Assembly: GCA_021778845.1 (NCBI GenBank)
Contig: JAJYBU010000002.1
Span: 117,484-181,483, forward strand
Direction: 5' to 3'
DNA length: 64,000 nt
Origin: Acidobacteriota bacterium
GTDB lineage: Bacteria > Acidobacteriota > Terriglobia > Terriglobales > Acidobacteriaceae
Numbering within the stretch: position 1 is the stretch's first letter; the number at the start of each line of letters is the position of its first letter. Shown here piece by piece: positions 20,853 through 26,721 of this stretch. The notes beneath the pieces are model-generated. The model was given only the letters and a program-made list of their open reading frames with translations. It was not told the DNA's origin and made no database searches. The position numbers and the translations under genes were made by a program.

Positions 20853-21233
20853 TTATCGGTGGTGGCGGATCATCCGATCGATCAGCTTCTGCGCCAGATC
20901 GGCGGAGGAGACATGGTAGGAGCCGTTCGCAATCGCCAGCCTGATGCGTTCGACTCGTTTCCTGCGGGCCGGGGAGGGATCGTGCGAGAGGGCGTCAGTC
21001 CCGGTGGTGATGCTATGGAGTAGCACTTCGGGGCGGGTGGATGTGCGGCTGACGGTGAGTCCGCGATGCAGCGGCGCAACTGGCGGGTGGCGTTGATCCT
21101 GGCTACAGCTCGGTGGGCGGACTTCGCTGTCTCTCGCCCAGTCAGCTTCGCTGTCTAATACTGTCCACGAGTTCCACACACTTTTCAATGAGACTGGCCT
21201 CATTATCCCTATCGGCGGGTTTCGGGCAAGCAT
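20853..21233 (-). CDS. flgM: FlgM-like anti-sigma-28 factor
   Basis: The last about 50 residues (SPARRKRVERIRLAIANGSY, then SSADLAQKLIDRMIR) match the sigma-28-binding region of FlgM, whose typical pattern is RVxxIRxAIxxGxYxVxxxxIAxKLID. FlgM holds FliA inactive until the flagellar hook is complete, when it is exported. The upstream 75 residues are unlike FlgM and the start is uncertain: ATG at 21233 has no ribosome-binding site, and the ATG at 21203 is an alternative. The gene follows fliA by 102 bases on the same strand, which supports the assignment. If 126 residues is right, it is longer than the usual 90-100. Confidence 0.72.
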   Translation of the reverse strand: MLARNPPIGIMRPVSLKSVWNSWTVLDSEADWARDSEVRPPSCSQDQRHPPVAPLHRGLTVSRTSTRPEVLLHSITTGTDALSHDPSPARRKRVERIRLAIANGSYHVSSADLAQKLIDRMIRHHR

Positions 21234-21335
21234 TAGCGATATCTAATGAGTTTTATCTTAGAAAGCAATAAGCAAGCGCGAGGATGCAGATATGGTGGCA
21301 CAACACAACACGGAGTACCGTCGCGGCAGCTGACC

Positions 21336-22286
21336 TCAGCAATCGCTCACGGTCGCGGAGATGTGCCTGGATACGAGTGGCGCTCTGCGCGCCTTCTGGA
21401 ATCTCTGCAGGGTGGAGCGCAGCCGGACCACTGCCGAGGAGTGGATCTGCGAGACGCGCGACTCGACAACGCCAAGGGTAAGACCAATCTCTTTCATCGT
21501 CAGCTCTTCATAGTAGTAGAGGGTGAGGACCATGCGTTCCTTCTCTGGCAGCTCTTCGATGGCATCGATCAGGCACTGGCGCATCTCTCCCTGAAGGCAG
21601 CGAAAGAGTGGATCGTCCTCCGGGGACCCTGCAATGTAGGCCAACTGGTCTTCGCTGGAGTCTTCGGCGTGCTCGAGATTCAGGCTGCCGATCTCCAGCC
21701 CCTTCAACTGGCCCAGCAGGAGTTGGTACTCATTGAGGCCAAGATTCATCTCCCGCGCTATCTCGGGCTCGGTTGGAGTGCGGCGCAGGATGCGGGTCAA
21801 GGCCTGAATCGCCTCCTGCACGGCACGGCCCTTGCGGCGAAGCTCGCGCGGGCTCCAGTCCATGCCACGCAGAGAATCGAGGATTGCCCCGCGAATGCGG
21901 AACTGCGCATAACTTTTAAACTGCACCATCTTCTTGTGATCGAACTTATTGAACGCGTCGATCAGTCCGACGACGCCAGCCGAAATCAGATCGTCGAGCT
22001 CCACCTGCTGGGGCAACCGCTCATGAATGCGGTGCGCGAGGTAGCGGACCGTCGGCAGATGCTCAAGCAGGAGACGATCCCGCTCTGGCCCTTCGAGAGG
22101 CGCGGTAATGGACCGCTTAGCCGCCACCGAGGCTCTGGCGGGAGCAAGGCAGGCTGGCGGTGCCAGCGGATGCTGCACGCGGTCAGACTTCCGGCGAGGT
22201 TGCGCCGTAAGGCTCCAAAGGGCGGCCTGGTCTGCTTCGCAGGTCATGGTTGCGTGCTGCTTGTTCCGTTCCGGATGGATGGCCAC
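21336..22286 (-). CDS. fliA: RNA polymerase sigma-28 factor (FliA/WhiG type)
   Basis: The protein is a group 3 sigma factor. Region 2 is seen in VRYLAHRIHERLPQQVELDD...GVVGLIDAFNKFD and YAQFRIRGAILDSLRGMDWSPRELRRKGR, which is very typical of FliA. Region 3 follows (LTRILRRTPTEPEIAREM), and region 4 is in LPEKERMVLTLYYYEELTMKEIG. The 316-residue frame begins at a GTG (22286); an ATG at 22247 would remove 13 atypical residues. The N-terminal about 60 residues are a non-conserved extension. FliA directs late flagellar and chemotaxis genes; sequences matching its promoters lie before cheA, cheY and motA in this window. Confidence 0.92.
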   Translation of the reverse strand: MAIHPERNKQHATMTCEADQAALWSLTAQPRRKSDRVQHPLAPPACLAPARASVAAKRSITAPLEGPERDRLLLEHLPTVRYLAHRIHERLPQQVELDDLISAGVVGLIDAFNKFDHKKMVQFKSYAQFRIRGAILDSLRGMDWSPRELRRKGRAVQEAIQALTRILRRTPTEPEIAREMNLGLNEYQLLLGQLKGLEIGSLNLEHAEDSSEDQLAYIAGSPEDDPLFRCLQGEMRQCLIDAIEELPEKERMVLTLYYYEELTMKEIGLTLGVVESRVSQIHSSAVVRLRSTLQRFQKARRAPLVSRHISATVSDC

Positions 22287-22414
22287 TGGATCCTCGCAAT
22301 CGTCGCTTCAGCCGCTCAGTCGTTCTATGTCGGCGTACCGGATAAAGGCACGAGCGAGGCCAAACTTTGGTGTACTTGTCTGAGGCGTTTCCAATGTTCA
22401 CTGCGGATCTGAGG

Positions 22415-22443
22415 CAAAAAAAGGCCCTCCGACGGAGGGCCTT
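22415..22443 (-). terminator. Rho-independent terminator after the sigma-54 activator gene
   Basis: On the minus strand AAGGCCCTC, loop of about 5 bases, GAGGGCCTT runs straight into seven T. It lies about 30 bases past the stop codon of the activator gene and separates this operon from fliA. Confidence 0.93.
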
Positions 22444-22473
22444 GCTGAAGAAACGTGATGTCTGAAAATCGTC

Positions 22474-23781
22474 TTATTTTCTGGCCGAGCGGCGAAGCCG
22501 GATGTCCTCGGCACGAATGCTGGGTGAATCTTCGGCAAGGATGGAGGCGCGTTCGAGAACATGAGCCAACTCACGGACGTTGCCAGGCCAGTCGTGCAGG
22601 CAGAGTTTGTCGAGTGCTGCGGCGGAGAGGGACTTGCGCGGAGAGGACCTTCCCATCAGGGCTAGAAAATGATCGCAAAGAGCGGCTATATCATCGAGGC
22701 GCTCGCGCAGCGGAGGAACGTCGATGGGAAACACCGCAAGGCGGTGATAGAGATCCAGGCGGAAGCTGCCCTCCGTGGCCCGCTGCTCGAGATGCTGATG
22801 TGTGGCGGCGATCACGCGCACATCCATCCTCATAGTCTCGTTGTCTCCAACGCGCTGCAACTCTCCGCTCTCCAGAAAGCGCAGCATCTTGGCCTGAAGG
22901 GCGAAGGGCATCTCGCCAATCTCATCAAGGAAGAGGGTGCCGCCGTTAGCGGCTTCGATGCGGCCGGTACGCGACTGCACGGCGCCGGTGAACGCGCCGC
23001 GGGTGTGTCCGAAGAGCTCGGCCTCGAGCAGGGCCTCGGGAATAGCCGCGCAGTTCAGCACGACGAAGGTCCTGGATGAGCGCGGGCTGAGGCGATGCAA
23101 CGCGTGGGCGACCACTTCCTTGCCCGTACCCGTTTCACCCTCGATCAGCACGGTCGCCTTGCGAGGTGCAACTAACCGGATCATACGGGCGACCTCGAGC
23201 ATCGCCTCGCTTTGGCCAACCATCTGGTCGATGCCCACCGGACGCATGGCCCTGGTGGGCGTTGTGTACGCCTGAAAGGGTTGAGCAGCATCGCTCGACT
23301 CGATCGGCTGAAACGGAGGGGGAGCGACGGGCGAAAGAGTTGGGTCGCCGAGATAGATGTCACTGGCAGACCATGCCGGGATTGAGACGTCACGGGCGTT
23401 TAATCTTTCCAATGCAGATGCCGAACTATCGCAGGATGAGGAGCCCAGCGCCTGGCGGACAGCATGCAGCAGCTCGTGACGGCGTGGGCTGCGGGTACCG
23501 CCGGCGATGGGATCGCCATCGACCCGCAGCATATCCATGCGCGGATACAGGGTACCGATCTGCTCAGCGAGTTCGGCCACCTCCAGGTCGGGGAGCCAGT
23601 GATCGAGAAGCAGCGCCTCGGTGGGCCGCCCCTCAAGCTGGGCGATCGCCTCGGCACCTCCGCTCGCCTCGCGCACCTGCCAGCGCAGCCCGCTGAGACT
23701 GCTGCACAGTCGTTGCCGTAACGCCGCATCCGCGCTGGCCAACACTACCGTTCTGTCAAAATCGATGCTTGCCGATGCCAT
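22474..23781 (-). CDS. Sigma-54-dependent activator lacking a DNA-binding domain
   Basis: The 435-residue protein has a receiver-like domain (about residues 8-125; candidate phospho-Asp in ALLLDHWLPD), a linker, and a sigma-54-interaction AAA+ domain (about 180-410). The latter has Walker A GETGTGKE, the sigma-54-contacting GAFTGA loop, Walker B GGTLFLDEIGE and the arginine-finger region FRLDLYHRL. It ends right after the AAA+ lid (DWPGNVRELAHVLERASIL...), with only 20 residues left, so the usual Fis-type helix-turn-helix is missing. It is third in an operon behind an OmpR-type regulator and an orphan kinase domain, and next to fliA, so control of flagellar genes is likely. Confidence 0.9.
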   Translation of the reverse strand: MASASIDFDRTVVLASADAALRQRLCSSLSGLRWQVREASGGAEAIAQLEGRPTEALLLDHWLPDLEVAELAEQIGTLYPRMDMLRVDGDPIAGGTRSPRRHELLHAVRQALGSSSCDSSASALERLNARDVSIPAWSASDIYLGDPTLSPVAPPPFQPIESSDAAQPFQAYTTPTRAMRPVGIDQMVGQSEAMLEVARMIRLVAPRKATVLIEGETGTGKEVVAHALHRLSPRSSRTFVVLNCAAIPEALLEAELFGHTRGAFTGAVQSRTGRIEAANGGTLFLDEIGEMPFALQAKMLRFLESGELQRVGDNETMRMDVRVIAATHQHLEQRATEGSFRLDLYHRLAVFPIDVPPLRERLDDIAALCDHFLALMGRSSPRKSLSAAALDKLCLHDWPGNVRELAHVLERASILAEDSPSIRAEDIRLRRSARK

Positions 23782-23813
23782 GCTCTACTCCTGCTTTCTT
23801 CGGGAACACTGAA

Positions 23814-24053
23814 CTACGTTGTCTGGTTGCCGCTCTCTTCGTCGGCGAGCAACCGCTGGCGGATGCGCGCGATCACCTCAAACATGCGGCGGGTCTCCTC
23901 GAGACTTTCGTCTACCGCCTCTTCCAGACTGCCCGGCTGACCCAGCATCCGGCCCATCTCCAGCCGGCATTGCAGTGCGGTCAGAGGCTGGCAAAGGTCA
24001 TGCAACTCCGCATGCCTTTGTTCAAAATCGGGATTGTCATTGCGTAACGCCAT
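23814..24053 (-). CDS. Stand-alone histidine-kinase dimerisation (HisKA/DHp) domain protein
   Basis: This 79-residue protein consists of little more than an H-box helix and a second helix. His18 in AELHDLCQPLTALQCRLEMG sits in the canonical H-(D/E)-x-x-x-P context of HisKA domains, and EEAVDESLEETRRMFEVIARIRQ forms the partner helix. There is no ATPase (CA) domain, no sensor and no membrane segment. The ATG at 24053 is preceded by GGAGAG seven bases away. It starts 11 bases after the response-regulator gene and ends 32 bases before the sigma-54 activator gene, so it could be a phosphotransfer or phosphatase adaptor between them. Confidence 0.72.
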   Translation of the reverse strand: MALRNDNPDFEQRHAELHDLCQPLTALQCRLEMGRMLGQPGSLEEAVDESLEETRRMFEVIARIRQRLLADEESGNQTT

Positions 24054-24064
24054 TACGATCTCTC

Positions 24065-24841
24065 CTACGCGCCGCACGCCAGCGCGACAGTGGCCTCGAG
24101 GTCACTCGGTCCAACCTTATTGCTGTCCACCGGTGTGTGCAGTCTGGAGACTCTGCGCCTGCCTCGTAGCCGATAACCCGATCCGCGCACCGTCTCAATG
24201 GGCGAGTCCCAGGGATTGTTGTCGGGGTGGGCGGCGGCCAGCTTCTTGCGCAGATAGGTAACATAGACGTCGACGATGTTGGTGCCGGCCTCCGGCGCGG
24301 AATGCCACACCTCACTGAGAAGCTCGGTGCGAGAGCAACAGGCTCCGCGGCGCAGCAGGAGAAACTCCAGCAGTGCGAACTCTTTGACGGTGAGATCGAT
24401 GCGCACGCCCTCGTAGGACACGGCGCGCTCCATACGATTCAAGTCGATACCGCCAAAGCGGAGCACCGGATCGGCGAAGCGTTCCCGGCGACGAAGAAGA
24501 GCGCGACAGCGAGCCATCAGTTCGTGAAAGCTGAAGGGCTTAAGCACAAAGTCGTCGGCTCCCAGATCCAGACACCGAACGCGCTCCTGGACCTGGCTGC
24601 GGCCGGTCAGCACCAGGACCACGGTTGCCTGAAAGTCTCTGCGCATGATGTTGAGGACCTCAGTCCCATCGCGGCGCGGCAAGCCGAGGTCAAGAACCAT
24701 CAGGTCCGGCGCCTGTTGCGCGGCCAACTCCAACGCTGCGTCGCCATCACTGGCCCAATCTACGTCATGGCCTTCGAGGATCAGGCCCTTTTGCAGAAAG
24801 AGTCCCAAGGGCGGATCGTCTTCCACAACCAGAATGCGCAT
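24065..24841 (-). CDS. OmpR/PhoB-family response regulator
   Basis: The 258-residue protein starts at the ATG at 24841 (MRILVVEDDPPLG) behind AGGAG. The receiver (residues 1-115) has the acidic pocket EDD, phospho-Asp in DLMVLDLGLPRRDG, the switch Thr in VLTGR and Lys in FVLKPFS. The winged-helix DNA-binding domain (about 128-225) shows LTVKEFALLEFLLLRRG and VDVYVTYLRKKL...TVRGSGYRL. A 25-residue tail follows. It is the first gene of a three-gene operon and has no cognate full-length kinase nearby. Confidence 0.93.
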   Translation of the reverse strand: MRILVVEDDPPLGLFLQKGLILEGHDVDWASDGDAALELAAQQAPDLMVLDLGLPRRDGTEVLNIMRRDFQATVVLVLTGRSQVQERVRCLDLGADDFVLKPFSFHELMARCRALLRRRERFADPVLRFGGIDLNRMERAVSYEGVRIDLTVKEFALLEFLLLRRGACCSRTELLSEVWHSAPEAGTNIVDVYVTYLRKKLAAAHPDNNPWDSPIETVRGSGYRLRGRRRVSRLHTPVDSNKVGPSDLEATVALACGA

Positions 24842-25391
24842 CGCTTTTGCTCTCCTAATGATTGGACTTCGTTCCTTAGAGAATTCATCGGAACTGAACC
24901 CCACTTTCATTCAGGGTGTGCCATTACGATCCACTCTCGGGACTCTAGAAACAACTAATACCTATGTCGATCTAATGATTTGATGTCCCATTGCGGGACA
25001 AGCTGGTGTAGTTCCATTTTGGTTCTTGCTCCCGTCGCATCGGTCATTCGGGAGAACATCATAGTCGCGACGGACAGGTGACATCGAATTCGCAGGAAGG
25101 ATGTGCCAATGGAAGCCCCATAGGCGAGTTCCCTGTGCGATCGCGACGTACGAACGCACCACGCTGCGCTGCACCGAAGCACTGTCTCGATCATGTCACA
25201 ACGAGCCTTGGGCCGCGCCAAATGACTGAGACGTAATGGAGTCTATTCAGGACAGATGAGAAGTTCTCGAGCACGATGGAAAATCCTGCTGCGCTTGTCA
25301 AGATGTGCTTGACAACGGGTGCCCACCCATCGGCAGAACTGGCAGCATCGCACTGCACGCGAGGCGTGTGTGGGTACCGCGAGAGACTTAC
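24842..25391. other. Gene-free region of about 550 bases
   Basis: No credible coding frame, RNA gene or strong hairpin was recognised. It should hold the promoter of the response-regulator operon at its left end; its right end is downstream of the cheX-like gene. Confidence 0.45.
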
Positions 25392-25859
25392 CTAGTAGGG
25401 GGCCAACACAGCGAGCGCACCGCCTTCGTAGCCATCGATCTTGACGTTGAAGTAGCTGGTATAGCACGGGTCACGGAGGGTGTTGCGCGCATCCGCCGGA
25501 AGAGAGCCTGGGTCGGCATAGATACCCTTGAAGACGGCCCGGTGTTCCAGTGACACCACTCTCGAGGCAATGTTCATGACCTCATGGAGGGCATCTCGCA
25601 GAGATTCATCCAACTGGGGCTCGGCCACGCGTTGTTTGATGGCTTCAGGAGACAGCCCGATGAGGGCGCCGGCGAAGGAGCTAAGCAGCGACATGTCGGC
25701 GCGAATGACACGAGCGCTATCCATTGGCTTGATTTGATACACACAATAAAGTTGCTCCGATTTAAGCTCGACCGGCGGGGACTGCTCGGAGAAGCTGATA
25801 TTGTGTCCAATCAAATCGGTAAACAACCGGGTCATTACAGAAGAAGATGGCTCCGCCAT
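25392..25859 (-). CDS. CheX/CheC-like chemotaxis phosphatase candidate
   Basis: This 155-residue soluble protein resembles the CheX/CheC/FliY class. The helix DESLRDALHEVMNIASRVVS corresponds to the family's active-site helix, where E and N (usually ExxN) carry out dephosphorylation of CheY-P; here E and N are present in ALHEVMNIA. It follows a cheY gene by three bases on the same strand, which fits a CheY-P phosphatase. Overall similarity to classic CheX is weak, so the assignment rests on this helix and on context. Confidence 0.6.
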   Translation of the reverse strand: MAEPSSSVMTRLFTDLIGHNISFSEQSPPVELKSEQLYCVYQIKPMDSARVIRADMSLLSSFAGALIGLSPEAIKQRVAEPQLDESLRDALHEVMNIASRVVSLEHRAVFKGIYADPGSLPADARNTLRDPCYTSYFNVKIDGYEGGALAVLAPY

Positions 25860-25862
25860 GAT

Positions 25863-26231
25863 CTAATTCCCTCCCAGGATAGGATCCAGTGCCGCTTGAA
25901 CGTCGTCCACGTTGAAGGGCTTGACGATGATGAAACTGGCGCCGTGGCTCATGGCGAGATCCTTGAATTTCTTCGAAGCCTCAGACGTGATGAAGCCGAA
26001 CGGCGTCAGATTATTCTGCTCGCGTAGTTGTCTCAGGAAGTCAATACCGGACATCTCCGGCATATTCCAGTCGGAGAGAATCAGCCTGGGTTTGACCGAC
26101 TTCAATTTCTCCAGAGCGTCAGCACCATTCTCCGCTTCGCAGACGGTGAGCGATCGATAGCCCGCCTGTCGAATGGCACGATGCACGAGCAACCTCATAG
26201 TCTTGCTATCGTCCACCAAAAGTAGATCCAT
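25863..26231 (-). CDS. cheY: CheY-like single-domain response regulator
   Basis: The 122-residue protein is one receiver domain, starting at the ATG at 26231 (MDLLLVDDSKTMRLLV). It has the DD pocket, the phospho-Asp in LILSDWNMPEMSG, the Thr/Ser switch in GFITSEAS and the Lys in IIVKPFNVDD. Together with the downstream phosphatase-like gene it forms a two-gene operon that diverges from the main chemotaxis operon. CheY-P binds the flagellar switch to change rotation. Confidence 0.92.
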   Translation of the reverse strand: MDLLLVDDSKTMRLLVHRAIRQAGYRSLTVCEAENGADALEKLKSVKPRLILSDWNMPEMSGIDFLRQLREQNNLTPFGFITSEASKKFKDLAMSHGASFIIVKPFNVDDVQAALDPILGGN

Positions 26232-26300
26232 GGCAGTAATGTCCCTTCGTCTTCGCGGAATGCAAGGCCCGACAATTAATCGACGCGTTGTTACGGACAT

Positions 26301-26328
26301 CTATCGGCCGCTGCGATGAAATTGTTCA
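26301..26328 (-). promoter_or_regulatory. Candidate sigma-28 promoter for cheY-cheX
   Basis: On the minus strand GCCGATAG (26308 down to 26301) is a perfect sigma-28 -10 box. The -35 is weaker: TGAA at a spacing of 16, or GAAC at 15, against the consensus TAAA. Transcription would start about 60 bases before the cheY start codon. Confidence 0.6.
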
Positions 26329-26614
26329 GGGGTGGCTATCCGAAAACTGCACAGGTGTATTCGGGACGCCGACTAAGGATGGGGCGATAGTTCTCGATCC
26401 GTTCCACGAATAATCTACTGCTCATTTGCGGGTAGCGCGTTTAATCTATGGGACTCACCTTGTCCATCTTTATATGGTTTTCGTGGCGATCCTATAAGTC
26501 CGCACAATACATGTGCTGCTGCAACGCTGCGAGGATGCTGCATAATGTTTGCAATTTATGGAAGCCAGGATTCATCGTGCGGTAATTTGTGGAGGAAATT
26601 ATGCTGATGCAAGC

Positions 26615-26641
26615 TAAAGCTGCGCAGCGATATGCCGATAG
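26615..26641 (+). promoter_or_regulatory. Sigma-28 (FliA) promoter for the cheA operon
   Basis: TAAA at 26615-26618, exactly 15 bases, then GCCGATAG at 26634-26641 matches the FliA consensus TAAA-N15-GCCGATAA in all but the last base. Expected transcription start is near 26649, about 73 bases before the cheA ATG. Confidence 0.82.
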
Positions 26642-26721
26642 AGCACCCATCGGATGGACACCTCTGCTATGGCCTCAGTCACTCTGACCGAACATGCGGT
26701 GTGTGGGATGGGAAAGGGATC

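Larger units (their letters stand above)
26232..26721. other. Divergent regulatory region between cheY and cheA
   Basis: This 490-base stretch separates the divergent cheY-cheX and cheA operons. It holds one sigma-28-type promoter facing each way (26301-26328 on the minus strand, 26615-26641 on the plus strand). It also contains a 28-codon frame at 26601-26687 behind a strong GGAGGAAA site that overlaps the cheA-side promoter. Apart from these, I see nothing. Confidence 0.6.

Noticed and set aside
21246..22412. 388-codon open frame on the plus strand
   Set aside because: It is antisense to fliA, whose sigma regions are unambiguous, and it runs into the terminator hairpin.
24955..25467. Short open frames in the region before the cheX-like gene
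   Set aside because: They are 60-90 codons, overlap one another, and show no plausible start or composition.
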